A DNA stretch of 64,000 nucleotides from an uncultured Flavobacteriaceae bacterium. GTDB lineage: Bacteria; Bacteroidota; Bacteroidia; Flavobacteriales; Flavobacteriaceae. This document shows, piece after piece, positions 8,075 to 17,825 of the stretch (position 1 is its first letter; each line of letters opens with the position of its first letter). The stretch is taken from the NCBI GenBank assembly GCA_947502975.1, contig CANNBV010000002.1, forward strand, positions 749,251-813,250. Direction: 5' to 3'. The notes under the pieces are model-generated. The model made no database searches. It worked only from the letters and a program-made list of their open reading frames with translations, and was not told the DNA's origin. The position numbers and the translations under genes are program-made.

Positions 8075-9718
8075 CTATAGTTGTTTTGAGTGGATGTAAA
8101 AGTCTTTGTCAACTTCAAATGAATCAATCTTCGATTTCTCCTTCATAGTCTGCCATTCTGCATTCGGAAATAACCAGCCTTCTCTATCATTTACTTTAAT
8201 TTGAATAGGCATATCAAACCCTTCAATTATATTAGTGTATCTATATCGTAACGTTTTTTTATCTACCATATATTCAAGAATTGGAATTTTTATAGTTCTT
8301 AAATATTGATTAAAAAATTCAGTTAAATCTTTACCAAATTCGGCACTTATATAGTCTTCAATTTGTTTAGTTGTAACCGTTTGATGATAGAATTCTCTAG
8401 TTATACCTCTTAACATATTTCGCCATTTTTCGTCATCTTCAACCAATTGACGTAAGGTATGCAGCATATTAGCACCTTTAAAATACATATCTGATGAGCC
8501 AGCTTTGTTAACATCATAATACCCGATCATTGGTCTATCATTAGCTATGTTTTTTCGAGTACCAATAACATATTCAGCGCCAGCTTCTTTTCCATAATAA
8601 TACTCCACATATAGATTTTCAGAATAAGAAGTAAACCCTTCGTGTATCCACATGTCAGCGACATCTTTATTGGTAATACTGTTAGCAAACCATTCGTGAC
8701 CTGCTTCATGAATAATTATAAAATCGAATTTTAGGCCCCAACCGCTTCTAGATAAATCGTTACCTAAATAGCCGTTTTTGTATTTATTTCCATAGGTTAC
8801 AGAGCTTTGATGTTCCATACCTAAATAGGGTACTTCCACCAATTTGAAACTATCAGCATAAAAAGGATATTGTCCAAACCAATGCTCGAAAGCTTCCATC
8901 ATTTTAGGAGCTTGTTTAAACTGTTCTTTGGCCTTTTCTAGATTGTCTCTTAAAACATAATAATCCATATCAAGATTTCCCGCCATACCATCATACACTT
9001 CAGAAAAATTAACGTAATCGCCAATATTGATATTGACGCCATAGTTATTTATTGGATTTTTTACAAACCAATGAAACGTTTTAGTATCGCCTATGCGCTC
9101 AACCAATCGTAAGCGTCCATTAGATACATTAGTCAATTTAGAAGGCACATTTACGCTAATTTTCATACTGTCAACTTCATCATACATATGATCTTTACAA
9201 GGCCACCAAGCACTCGCGCCTAAGCCTTGACAGGATGATGCAATGAAATGATTTCCATTATTATCTTTTTTCCAAGAAATACCGCCATCCCAAGGTGCTC
9301 TAACAGCTTCTTTTGGATGTCCTTCATAATATATTTCTATGGATTTAACATCTCCAATATTTTGGTTTTTGGGCAGCGAAATAAAATGTGCATTTCCATC
9401 ATATTGAACTTCAAGTTCTTCACCATTTTGAGTAGCTTTTAAAAGCTGCATTGGTGACTGTAAATCAATCTGCATTATAGAGTCAGACTTCAACACTTTG
9501 TATAGAATTGTATTTTTTCCTGAGATAAATTTTCTATCAGGATCAACCTTAATATCCAAATGATAATATGTTAAGTCCCACCATTCTCGTTGAGGTGTTA
9601 TACTACCTCTTAAGCTGTCTTGTCTTGTGAAATTTGTTTTTTCTTCTAAAAGTCCTTGAGAGAAACTTAAAAGTGAAACAAGAATTAATATTCCAGATAG
9701 AAGACTTTTAATATTCAT
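8075..9718 (-). CDS. M1-family zinc aminopeptidase, secreted
   Basis: A 547-residue peptidase with a signal peptide (about 1-20, ending LLSFSQG). The gluzincin zinc site is complete: HEAGH at 337-341 and Glu360 in WIHEGF, the H-E-x-x-H-18-E spacing. The substrate-binding GxMEN motif is replaced by LGMEHQSS near residue 297, as in some bacterial M1 subgroups. A catalytic Tyr is probable in the DMYFKGANML region. The protein is shorter than PepN because it lacks the C-terminal helical domain. It follows the M28 gene by 10 bases, suggesting a periplasmic peptide-degradation operon. Confidence 0.9.
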   Translation of the reverse strand: MNIKSLLSGILILVSLLSFSQGLLEEKTNFTRQDSLRGSITPQREWWDLTYYHLDIKVDPDRKFISGKNTILYKVLKSDSIMQIDLQSPMQLLKATQNGEELEVQYDGNAHFISLPKNQNIGDVKSIEIYYEGHPKEAVRAPWDGGISWKKDNNGNHFIASSCQGLGASAWWPCKDHMYDEVDSMKISVNVPSKLTNVSNGRLRLVERIGDTKTFHWFVKNPINNYGVNINIGDYVNFSEVYDGMAGNLDMDYYVLRDNLEKAKEQFKQAPKMMEAFEHWFGQYPFYADSFKLVEVPYLGMEHQSSVTYGNKYKNGYLGNDLSRSGWGLKFDFIIIHEAGHEWFANSITNKDVADMWIHEGFTSYSENLYVEYYYGKEAGAEYVIGTRKNIANDRPMIGYYDVNKAGSSDMYFKGANMLHTLRQLVEDDEKWRNMLRGITREFYHQTVTTKQIEDYISAEFGKDLTEFFNQYLRTIKIPILEYMVDKKTLRYRYTNIIEGFDMPIQIKVNDREGWLFPNAEWQTMKEKSKIDSFEVDKDFYIHSKQL

Positions 9719-9728
9719 TTTAAAAAAT

Positions 9729-11063
9729 TTATCGCATTATTTGATTAGGAAAAACTACAGTGCTTTCAAATCCATTTTCACCAACAGCAGCAATTCCAAA
9801 AAAATAATTATCAATTACAATACCATCAAGCGTGAATTCTGAAACATCGTCTACATATCTGCTGAAGTCCCAAGTAGGAGAGGTGGTATCACGCCAGTAA
9901 ATTTTATAGCCTTTAGCGCTTTCAACTTTATCCCATTTAAATTTAGCAGAAGGTTCAACAACGCCACCGATAGATACTTCTTTAGGTGCTGGTGGTGCCC
10001 AAGCCAAACTAGCTAAATTAATCGCATTTACTGCGGTAAGTTTTTTTGCATACTCGAAATTAACATGCTCAATAACATCTCCATAAGCAATACCATTTTC
10101 AACCCTTATATCTTGATGTTGTTGTGTGTAATTTTCATGAGCTTCCATAATACGGATGCCAGGAAACCCTAAATCATTAAACGGGCGGTGATGTCCTCCA
10201 CGACCAAAACGATCTAATCTGTAAACCATCATAGGATTCATTTCTGGCATATAAGTTTTTGTAGTGTTATGGATGTAGCGTGCTAATTGTCTAGAGATAC
10301 CATCAACTTCTCCACCATAAAAACGTCTCAACTTTCTTTGTCGTTCGGTTTCATTGGCTGGAACTGGTTCAGAGAAAATCCTAAATGTACGATTATCGAT
10401 AACACCATCAACACCTTTAATGTTTCCAATCATATCATTATTTAAAACCCCAATAATATCCCAATTCTTATCTTTTGCATATTTTGCTAAACCAGCCCCA
10501 CCGAATAAACCTTGTTCTTCGCCTGATAAACCAACGTATACAATACTGCTTTCAAATTTATATTTTGATAACACTCTTGCTGCTTCAATAGTTCCGGCCA
10601 TACCAGATGCGTTGTCATTTGCTCCAGGTGCATCAATTGTAAAATTCATAGTATTGCTTGCCCGAGAATCAATATCTCCACTCATAATAACATATCTGTT
10701 TGGATATTTAGTACCTTTTTGAATGGCTACTACATTGACAACCCATGCATCATGCGGTACACGATTATTGCCCTCTTTAGTTACAAAGTCTTTTTGATAA
10801 AAAACATCAATACAATTATCACAGTTTTTTGAAATCGTTTCAAATTCTTGTTTTATCCATCGTCGTGCAGCACCAATACCTCGAGTTTCAGAAATCGTAT
10901 CGCTAAATGTATTGCGAGTACCAAAGTTTACTAATGTTTGAATATCATTTTGAATCCGTTCTGCTGAAACTGCGTCAATGATATCGTAAATGGCCTGTTT
11001 AGATTGACCATAGGTGGTAAGGTTAAGTAATACTAGGAATATTAAGGTAAGTTTTAATTTCAT
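9729..11063 (-). CDS. M28-family zinc peptidase with fibronectin-like C-terminus
   Basis: A 444-residue secreted metallopeptidase with a signal peptide (about 1-19, ending TTYGQ). Metal ligands are visible in order: GDIDSR near 129, DAPGANDNASG near 147, VGLSGEEQGLFG near 181 (catalytic and bridging Glu), NNDMIGN near 208, and a late His in MEAHENYTQQH. Residues about 355-444 form a fibronectin type III-like module (KFKWDKVESAKGYKIYWRD). The start overlaps the stop of the DUF6265 gene by 4 bp. It is probably an aminopeptidase acting with the M1 enzyme. Confidence 0.88.
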   Translation of the reverse strand: MKLKLTLIFLVLLNLTTYGQSKQAIYDIIDAVSAERIQNDIQTLVNFGTRNTFSDTISETRGIGAARRWIKQEFETISKNCDNCIDVFYQKDFVTKEGNNRVPHDAWVVNVVAIQKGTKYPNRYVIMSGDIDSRASNTMNFTIDAPGANDNASGMAGTIEAARVLSKYKFESSIVYVGLSGEEQGLFGGAGLAKYAKDKNWDIIGVLNNDMIGNIKGVDGVIDNRTFRIFSEPVPANETERQRKLRRFYGGEVDGISRQLARYIHNTTKTYMPEMNPMMVYRLDRFGRGGHHRPFNDLGFPGIRIMEAHENYTQQHQDIRVENGIAYGDVIEHVNFEYAKKLTAVNAINLASLAWAPPAPKEVSIGGVVEPSAKFKWDKVESAKGYKIYWRDTTSPTWDFSRYVDDVSEFTLDGIVIDNYFFGIAAVGENGFESTVVFPNQIMR

Positions 11064-11548
11064 ATATCTTTTTTATAATTAAATTTAATTGTTTCTATAG
11101 ATCCATCTTTTTCTTTTACATCTACATAAACATTCATTTCGTAAGCACTTACTTTTTCAAAGGCCATACCTTCAAAGGCAACTCTATTATGGGTGATATA
11201 CTTCAAAGGGAAATCAACTGTTTCGTCTTTAGCTTCCCATCCTTTTAGATCTTTACCAAAATGTTTTAGTTGAAGCACAAGGGTACTATCAATTTCTCTG
11301 ATTATTTCTATCTCATAAAATGAAACTTTGTCGTCATTAATTAATTTGAAAGTAGCCATCATAGAGCCACCTGATGGTTTACTCCAATTTTCTTCAGTTT
11401 GTCCTCCAAAAGCCTCACCTTTCCAATTACCAGAAATCCAAGCGATATTTTTTAATTTGGGTTCTAGTTGTTTTTCAGATTGTGAATATACATTTGTAGT
11501 TGATAAAAATATCTTTAACATAAACGCTATTACTATAAATTTACTCAT
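11060..11548 (-). CDS. DUF6265 family secreted protein
   Basis: A 162-residue protein with a signal peptide (about 1-22). The mature part starts with IAWISGNWKGEAFGG and contains EENWSKPSGGSMMATFK, a pattern of the DUF6265 family, which is lipocalin-like and of unknown function. It heads a minus-strand operon with M28, M1 and two YdeI-type genes and is coupled to the M28 gene by a 4-bp overlap. No catalytic residues can be proposed. Confidence 0.7.
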   Translation of the reverse strand: MSKFIVIAFMLKIFLSTTNVYSQSEKQLEPKLKNIAWISGNWKGEAFGGQTEENWSKPSGGSMMATFKLINDDKVSFYEIEIIREIDSTLVLQLKHFGKDLKGWEAKDETVDFPLKYITHNRVAFEGMAFEKVSAYEMNVYVDVKEKDGSIETIKFNYKKDI

Positions 11549-11651
11549 GACTTTAAGTTTTTAAATTTATATATAAGACGTTTTAGACTTAACAATTGTG
11601 GACATTATTAGGTGGTAATTTAATAGACTACAAGATAAAGAAATAAAAAAA

Positions 11652-11675
11652 CGTCTCAAAACTGAATTTGAGACG
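11652..11675 (-). terminator. intrinsic terminator after the fatty-acid operon
   Basis: CGTCTCAAA at 11652-11660 and TTTGAGACG at 11667-11675 form a perfect 9-bp stem with a 6-base loop. On the minus strand it is followed by a T-rich run (the A-run at 11641-11651). It is placed 47 bases after the acyl-CoA dehydrogenase stop codon. Confidence 0.85.
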
Positions 11676-11721
11676 CCTTTTACATTCGAATTAGTCACAC
11701 GAAATTGTTGAGTTTTTAGAC

Positions 11722-13533
11722 TCAAAAACAATATTTATTTTCCTTAATTACTTTTTCAGCAATTACATGTCTCAGTTCTATAATATTTGGCATGTTTACA
11801 TACTTAATGTAACGCTTTAAACCAACTAACATCATTTTTTGTTCATCGCCTTCAGAGAATGAAATGATAGAATGCTTTCCAGCAGTTTCAATAACATCAA
11901 TAGCGTGGAATAGATTTAATTTAGCCATAGCTATTTGTTCTTTTACGTTATCTTCCCCTTCCTTTTTAGCCATTTTTTCAGCACGTAAAATTGCAGACTC
12001 AGCTAGATATATTTGAATTAAAATATCAGAAGATGCCAACATTAATTGTTGTTGTTGCTCAATTTTTTCTCCATATTTTTGAAGAGCAGCTCCAGCTACC
12101 ATTAAAAATAGTTTCTTAAGGTTTTTTATGATATTTTTTTCTTCTGAAAACAACTCTGAATAGTCAGGAACATCAAAAGAAGGAATACCCATCAATTCTT
12201 CCTTTACGGCCATGGCAGGCTCTAAAACATTTACATGACCTTTCATCGCTTTTTTGATTAACATACCAATACTCAACATTCTATTGATTTCATTGGTGCC
12301 TTCATATATTCTTGCAATACGAGCATCTCTCCAAGCAGATTCAATAGGTGTTTCTTCAGAAAAGCCCATGCCTCCAAATATCTGAATACCTTCATCTGTA
12401 CATTTTTGTACAAACTCTGAAACTGCAACTTTAAGAATAGAACATTCGATGGCGTATTCTTCAACACCTTTAAGTTCAGCTTCTTGGTGCGTATCTTTAC
12501 CATTGTTTCTTCTTAGTTCGATACGATCTTCAATATTATCGGCAGCACGATAAGTCGCAGCTTCACCAACCCAGCAATTTGTTGCCATTTCAGCTATTTT
12601 CTGACGAATAGCACCAAAGCTAGAAATTGGTGTTTTAAATTGAATACGTTCGTTAGCATACTTTACAGATTCTGTAATTGTGCGTCGTTGTGCATCTAAA
12701 CAAGCTGCAGCTAATTTAATTCGACCTACGTTAAGCGCATTCATTGCAATTTTAAATCCGTTTCCTCTAGTAGATAACATATTTTCCACAGGGACAACGG
12801 TATCACTAAAGAACACCTGTCTAGTAGAAGAAGCCCGAATACCTAATTTGTGCTCTTCTTCTCCCATGGTAATGCCATTAGGATTTTCAGAATCGTACTC
12901 AACAATAAACCCAGTAATATTTTTATCATCTTCGATTCGAGCAAAAACAATCATTACACTACAGAAGCCTGCATTAGAAATCCACATTTTCTGTCCAGTA
13001 ATCTTGTAGGTTTTTCCATCATCAGAAAGTACAGCTTTTGTTCTTCCAGAGTTAGCATCGCTTCCTGCAGTTGGTTCTGTTAAACAATATGAACCAAACC
13101 ATTCGCCAGAGGCTAATTTTGGTACATATTTTTGCTTTTGTTCTTCATTCCCATATAAAGTAATTGGCATAGTTCCTATTCCAGTATGCGCGCCAAAAGC
13201 AGTACTGAAAGATCCAGTTGCTCCTGATATATAATCACATACTAGACAAGTGTCGACAAAGCCCATACCCATTCCTCCATATTCGTCAGGGACTGCAACA
13301 CTTAAAAAACCAAGTTCTCCAGCTTGACGCATACAAGACTCTGTTAAAGCATAATCTTTTTGCTCAAACTGTGGTTTTTTAGCCCATATTTCTCGATCGA
13401 CAAATTCGGTCACAGCTTCTTTCATCATTAGCTGATCTTCATTGAAATCTTCAGGTGTAAAAATATCTTCACAGTTGCTTTCTTTTACTAAAAACTGCCC
13501 ACCTCTTAGAATGTTATCTTCTGTAGCTTTCAT
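11722..13533 (-). CDS. acyl-CoA dehydrogenase
   Basis: A 603-residue FAD-dependent acyl-CoA dehydrogenase, first step of beta-oxidation. The N-terminal helical domain, the middle beta-domain with YCLTEPTAGSDANSGRT and KMWISNAGF, and the C-terminal helical domain with QIFGGMGFSEETPIESAWRD and RIYEGTNEINR are all present. The catalytic Glu is probably in that YEGTNE region. It is longer than short-chain enzymes (about 380 residues) because of a roughly 180-residue C-terminal extension, as in very-long-chain/ACAD9-like members. It is the last gene of the marR-fadN-thiolase-dehydrogenase operon. Confidence 0.92.
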   Translation of the reverse strand: MKATEDNILRGGQFLVKESNCEDIFTPEDFNEDQLMMKEAVTEFVDREIWAKKPQFEQKDYALTESCMRQAGELGFLSVAVPDEYGGMGMGFVDTCLVCDYISGATGSFSTAFGAHTGIGTMPITLYGNEEQKQKYVPKLASGEWFGSYCLTEPTAGSDANSGRTKAVLSDDGKTYKITGQKMWISNAGFCSVMIVFARIEDDKNITGFIVEYDSENPNGITMGEEEHKLGIRASSTRQVFFSDTVVPVENMLSTRGNGFKIAMNALNVGRIKLAAACLDAQRRTITESVKYANERIQFKTPISSFGAIRQKIAEMATNCWVGEAATYRAADNIEDRIELRRNNGKDTHQEAELKGVEEYAIECSILKVAVSEFVQKCTDEGIQIFGGMGFSEETPIESAWRDARIARIYEGTNEINRMLSIGMLIKKAMKGHVNVLEPAMAVKEELMGIPSFDVPDYSELFSEEKNIIKNLKKLFLMVAGAALQKYGEKIEQQQQLMLASSDILIQIYLAESAILRAEKMAKKEGEDNVKEQIAMAKLNLFHAIDVIETAGKHSIISFSEGDEQKMMLVGLKRYIKYVNMPNIIELRHVIAEKVIKENKYCF

Positions 13534-13548
13534 AGCTTTATATATCTA

Positions 13549-14739
13549 TTAATTTAAAAATTCAAAAATTCCACAAGCACCTTGTCCAGTACCAACGCAC
13601 ATAGTAACTGCGCCATATTTGCCTTTCATATCGCGTTTACGCATTTCATCAAATAACTGTACTGAAAGTTTTGCTCCAGTACATCCAAGAGGATGCCCAA
13701 GTGCTATGGCACCACCATTTACATTTATAATATCTGGATTTAAATCTAATTCTCTAATTACCGCTAGAGATTGAGACGCAAATGCCTCATTAAGTTCTAT
13801 TAGTTCTAGATCACTTTGTTTTAGACCAGCTTGTTTTAGTGCTTTAGGAATCGCCTTTACAGGGCCAATTCCCATTATTCTTGGTTCAACTCCAGCTGCT
13901 GCATAGTTTACTAATCGTGCAATGGGTTCTAGGTTTAATTCTTTAACCATATCTTCACTCATTACCATAACAAATGCAGCCCCATCACTCATTTGAGAGG
14001 AATTACCAGCAGTAACACTGCCACCCTGTGCAAAAACAGCACGTAATTTCGCTAAGGCTTCTTTGTTTGTTCCTTTTCTAGGTCCTTCATCTTTAGTTAC
14101 AGTGTAACTTTTAGTTGCTTTTTTTCCATTAGCATCTACATAAATCTGCTCAACTTCAATAGGTACAATTTGATCTTGAAACCTATCTTCAGCTTGAGCC
14201 TTCAATGCTTTCATGTGTGAATTATAAGCAAATTCATCCTGATCTTCGCGAGATACTTTAAATTCATTTGCTACAGCTTCAGCTGTATTTCCCATACCCC
14301 AATAATATTCTTCTCTACCAGATTTTGCAAGATCGTAATTAAGGTCGGTTTTATAGCCTGTCATAGGAACTGCACTCATACTTTCTGCACCACCAGCTAT
14401 GATACAATCTGCCATACCTGCTTGAATTTTTGCAGTAGCGATTCCAATAGTTTCAATTCCTGAAGAGCAAAAGCGATTTACAGTTACTCCAGGGACATCA
14501 ATGATATTTAATCCCATCAATGAAATTAAGCGAGCCATATTTAGTCCTTGAGAACCCTCTGGCATTGCGTTACCAACAATAACATCATCAATTCTTGTCT
14601 TATCCAATTCGGGCAGCTCTTTCATCATATACTGAATGGTTTCTGCTGCTAATTCATCGGTTCTTTTAAATCTAAAAACACCTTTTGGAGCTTTCCCAAC
14701 TGCTGTTCTGTATGCTTTTACTATATATGCTTGTTTCAT
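13549..14739 (-). CDS. fadA: acetyl-CoA C-acyltransferase (3-ketoacyl-CoA thiolase)
   Basis: A 396-residue thiolase with all catalytic elements: nucleophile Cys91 in [10 protein letters not shown], His349 in GHPLGCTG, and Cys381 in [11 protein letters not shown]. It cleaves 3-ketoacyl-CoA to acetyl-CoA and a shortened acyl-CoA. It sits between the multifunctional FadN-type protein upstream and the acyl-CoA dehydrogenase 15 bases downstream, so the degradative role is favoured over biosynthetic acetoacetyl-CoA thiolase. The 80-base spacer before it holds repeated AGATTTTTAGA-like units. Confidence 0.92.
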   Translation of the reverse strand: MKQAYIVKAYRTAVGKAPKGVFRFKRTDELAAETIQYMMKELPELDKTRIDDVIVGNAMPEGSQGLNMARLISLMGLNIIDVPGVTVNRFCSSGIETIGIATAKIQAGMADCIIAGGAESMSAVPMTGYKTDLNYDLAKSGREEYYWGMGNTAEAVANEFKVSREDQDEFAYNSHMKALKAQAEDRFQDQIVPIEVEQIYVDANGKKATKSYTVTKDEGPRKGTNKEALAKLRAVFAQGGSVTAGNSSQMSDGAAFVMVMSEDMVKELNLEPIARLVNYAAAGVEPRIMGIGPVKAIPKALKQAGLKQSDLELIELNEAFASQSLAVIRELDLNPDIINVNGGAIALGHPLGCTGAKLSVQLFDEMRKRDMKGKYGAVTMCVGTGQGACGIFEFLN

Positions 14740-14819
14740 TTTTTTTTAGATTTTTAGATAATTAGATTTTTAGACCATTTAGATTTCTGATAATCTAAAA
14801 GTCTGTTCATCTAAGATGT

Positions 14820-17228
14820 CTAGTTGCGTAATGGTTTACCTGTTTTTAGCATGTGTTGGATACGTTCTAACGTTTTACGTTCGGTACATAAACTAAGGAA
14901 TGCCTCACGCTCCAAATCCAATAAATATTGTTCGGTTACTAAAGTAGGCTCAGATAAATCACCACCAGCCATCACATATGCTAATTTGTTTGCAATTTTA
15001 TGGTCGTGTTCGCTGATGTAATTACTAGCTTCCATAGCATCGGTTCCTACTAAAAACATTCCAAGAGCTTGTTTTCCTAGAACTTTTACATCTTTTCGTT
15101 TTACGGGTTGTGTGTATCCAGCATCAGCCATAAGTCTAGCGTGTGCCTTAGCTGTTGCAATTTGTCTGTCCTTATTCACTACAACAATGTCTTTTCCTTT
15201 TTGAAGAATACCTAAATCATAAGCTTCATAAGCAGAGGTAGATACTTTTGCCATGCCTATAGTTAAAAAATATTCCTGCAGTACATTCAATTCTACATCA
15301 CCTTTTCTAAATGTGTCAGACGCGCGCAGTGCCATTTCTTTTGATCCTGCACCACCAGGAATGACGCCAACTCCAAATTCTACTAAACCAATATAAGTTT
15401 CTGCAGCAGCAACTACTTTGTCGGCGTGCATTGATAACTCACAAGCGCCACCAAGTGACATGCCATGAGGCGCAGAAACTGTTGGAATTGCAGAGTAGCG
15501 CATGCGCATCATAGTATCTTGAAAATACTTGATAGCACCATTTAACTCTTCATATTCTTGCTCTACTGCCATCATAAAAATCATACCAATATTGGCACCA
15601 ACTGAGAAGTTGGCACCTTGGTTACCGATTACTAATCCCTCGAAATCGTTTTCGGCAATATCTACAGCTTTATTTAATCCAGCTAAAACGTCACCACCAA
15701 TGGTATTCATTTTAGATTGAAATTCGCAATTCAAAATACCATCACCTAAATCTTCAATAACAACACCTGAGTTTTTAAACACTTCATTAGACTTTCGAAT
15801 ATTATCTAGAATAATAAATGCATCTTGTCCAGGAACTTTGGTTTGTGTTTTAGAAGGTATATCATAATAATATGTTGCTCCATTTTGAATGGTGTAGAAG
15901 GATTTACTACCTGAGTCTAACATGTCGTTAACCCATGCAGCAGGTTCTAAACCTTCAGCTTTTATCAATGCAATACCTTTGTCAATACCAATGGCATCCC
16001 ATATTTGGAAAGGTCCATGTTCCCAACCAAATCCTGCTTTCATAGCATCGTCTATCTTGTATAATTCATCTGAAACTTCAGGAATTCTATAAGTTACATA
16101 AGCAAAGAGCTGTGCAAAAGACTTTCTGTAGAACTCTCCAGCTTTGTCTTTACCAGAAACTAAAATCTTAAATCTATCTATAACTTTATCAACAGATTTA
16201 GTCAATTCTAATGTTGCAAATTTTGCTCTTTTTTTACTTCTATATTCTAAAGTGCCTAGATCTAATGATAAAATCTCACTTTTACCATTTTCACCTTTTA
16301 CTTTTTTGTAAAATCCTTGTCTTGTCTTACTACCTAACCATTTGTTCTCTACCATGGTATTGATAAAACTTGGCAGTTTGAATAATTCTAAGCGTTCGTC
16401 TTCCTTACAATTATCAGCAATACCATTGGCAACATGTACCAAAGTATCTAAGCCAACAACATCAACTGTTCTGAATGTTGCTGATTTTGGTCTTCCAATA
16501 ACGGGTCCAGTAAGCTTATCAACTTCTTCAATGGTTAAGTCCATTTCTTTTACGGTATGAAATAAACTCATGATACTAAATATACCAATACGGTTTCCTA
16601 TAAATGCAGGAGTGTCCTTTGCAACTACAGAGGTTTTACCTAAAAACTGTTCACCATATCCGTTCAAAAATTCTAAAACAGAAGCGTCTGTTTTAGGCCC
16701 TGGAATAATTTCAAAAAGCTTTAGATATCTAGGTGGGTTGAAGAAATGAGTACCGCAGAAATGTTTTTGAAAATCTTCACTGCGCCCTTCACTCATAAAT
16801 TGAATGGGAATACCAGATGTATTACTCGTAATAAGTGTACCCGGTGTTCTGTGCTTTTCTAAATTTTCAAAAACTTGTTTTTTTATATCAAGTCTTTCAA
16901 CTACAACTTCAATAATCCAATCCACATCTTTTACTTTGGATATATCATCATCTAAGTTTCCAGTAGTAATTCTATTTGCAAATTTTTGATGATAAATAGG
17001 GGAGGGCTTAGATTTTAAAGACGCTTTAAGTGCATCATTTACTAAGCGATTTCTAACACTCTTGTCTTCTAAAGACAGTCCTTTTGCTTTTTCAGCATCA
17101 GTAAGTTCTCTAGGAACGATGTCTAAAAGCAACACTTCTACACCTATATTTGCAAAATGACAAGCAATACCGCTTCCCATTATACCAGACCCCACTACTG
17201 CAACTTTTTTTATAATGCGTTTACCCAT
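14820..17228 (-). CDS. fadN: 3-hydroxyacyl-CoA dehydrogenase/enoyl-CoA hydratase
   Basis: An 802-residue bifunctional beta-oxidation enzyme. The NAD-binding Rossmann motif GSGIMGSG is at 13-20, with the dehydrogenase domains to about 420 and the HFFNPPRYLKLFE block near 155. The C-terminal half is a crotonase domain with NFSVGANIGM and SLGGACELSMHAD, plus the catalytic-Glu region EFGVGVIPGGAGSKE. The dehydrogenase precedes the hydratase, as in Bacillus FadN and opposite to E. coli FadB. It lies 17 bases after marR, so the MarR operator probably controls it. Confidence 0.9.
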   Translation of the reverse strand: MGKRIIKKVAVVGSGIMGSGIACHFANIGVEVLLLDIVPRELTDAEKAKGLSLEDKSVRNRLVNDALKASLKSKPSPIYHQKFANRITTGNLDDDISKVKDVDWIIEVVVERLDIKKQVFENLEKHRTPGTLITSNTSGIPIQFMSEGRSEDFQKHFCGTHFFNPPRYLKLFEIIPGPKTDASVLEFLNGYGEQFLGKTSVVAKDTPAFIGNRIGIFSIMSLFHTVKEMDLTIEEVDKLTGPVIGRPKSATFRTVDVVGLDTLVHVANGIADNCKEDERLELFKLPSFINTMVENKWLGSKTRQGFYKKVKGENGKSEILSLDLGTLEYRSKKRAKFATLELTKSVDKVIDRFKILVSGKDKAGEFYRKSFAQLFAYVTYRIPEVSDELYKIDDAMKAGFGWEHGPFQIWDAIGIDKGIALIKAEGLEPAAWVNDMLDSGSKSFYTIQNGATYYYDIPSKTQTKVPGQDAFIILDNIRKSNEVFKNSGVVIEDLGDGILNCEFQSKMNTIGGDVLAGLNKAVDIAENDFEGLVIGNQGANFSVGANIGMIFMMAVEQEYEELNGAIKYFQDTMMRMRYSAIPTVSAPHGMSLGGACELSMHADKVVAAAETYIGLVEFGVGVIPGGAGSKEMALRASDTFRKGDVELNVLQEYFLTIGMAKVSTSAYEAYDLGILQKGKDIVVVNKDRQIATAKAHARLMADAGYTQPVKRKDVKVLGKQALGMFLVGTDAMEASNYISEHDHKIANKLAYVMAGGDLSEPTLVTEQYLLDLEREAFLSLCTERKTLERIQHMLKTGKPLRN

Positions 17229-17245
17229 GTTTGTTTAAACTATAT

Positions 17246-17686
17246 TTATTTGTTGTTATAAATTTTTTTATTACAAACCAATTCATTGATCGTTTCTGCA
17301 ACTTCGTAAAAATGGTTCATTTTTTCTTCAGGAATATGCTCTCTAATGGTTTCATTAAATGTTAAAACCTTTTCTCTAGATAGATCTCTTTTTTCCTTTC
17401 CAAACTCTGTTAAATGAATTAAAACACCTCTACCATCTTCAGGGTTGGGGTGGCGTTCTATAAGTCCACGCTGTTCCATAGTTTTTAGAATACGTGATAA
17501 ACTTGTAGCTTCCATGCCCATCTTAGGCCCTAATGCGGTTGACGGGGTTCCTTTTTCTGGATCAATGCTTAATAAAGTGAAGCCTGTAGCCATAGTGGTC
17601 TCAAATTTGGCGGCTTCTTCATTATACATTTTATTCACTGTTAACCAGGTTGTTCGGAGTACGTAATCTATAGTTTTATCTTTCAT
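17246..17686 (-). CDS. MarR-family regulator of the beta-oxidation operon
   Basis: A 146-residue winged-helix protein. The recognition region (GMEATSLSRILKTMEQRGLIE) and the wing (NPEDGRGVLIHLTEFG) are typical of MarR. It is the first gene of the operon with fadN, the thiolase and the acyl-CoA dehydrogenase. A perfect 18-bp palindrome lies between its -7 box and the -33 region. By position it is inferred to be an autoregulatory repressor that senses acyl-CoA or fatty acid, doing the job of FadR/FabT in other bacteria. The ligand is not shown by the sequence. Confidence 0.85.
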   Translation of the reverse strand: MKDKTIDYVLRTTWLTVNKMYNEEAAKFETTMATGFTLLSIDPEKGTPSTALGPKMGMEATSLSRILKTMEQRGLIERHPNPEDGRGVLIHLTEFGKEKRDLSREKVLTFNETIREHIPEEKMNHFYEVAETINELVCNKKIYNNK

Positions 17687-17705
17687 TCTTGAGAGTTAGA
17701 ATTCC

Positions 17706-17740
17706 CAAATATAATAAAAATATATTATGCATGCATAATA
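17706..17740 (-). promoter_or_regulatory. marR-fad promoter with an 18-bp palindromic operator
   Basis: Read on the minus strand, TATATTTG (complement of 17706-17713) matches the Bacteroidota -7 consensus TAnnTTTG. Nine bases further upstream, TATTATGCATGCATAATA at 17723-17740 is a perfect palindrome covering roughly the -16 to -33 region. A dimeric MarR protein bound there would block RNA polymerase. The gene start is 37 bases downstream of the palindrome. Confidence 0.7.
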
Positions 17741-17773
17741 AAAATAAGAAAAAAGATTTATGGCATAAATAAA

Positions 17774-17801
17774 AAAATCACCTTGATATTAAGGTGATTT
17801 T
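17774..17801 (-). terminator. intrinsic terminator after the membrane-protein gene
   Basis: AAAATCACCTT at 17774-17784 pairs with AAGGTGATTTT at 17791-17801 across a 6-base loop. A-rich and T-rich flanks make it potentially bidirectional. It lies 25 bases after the stop codon at 17826. Confidence 0.85.
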
Positions 17802-17825
17802 TGAGTAGAATATAATATGTATAAA

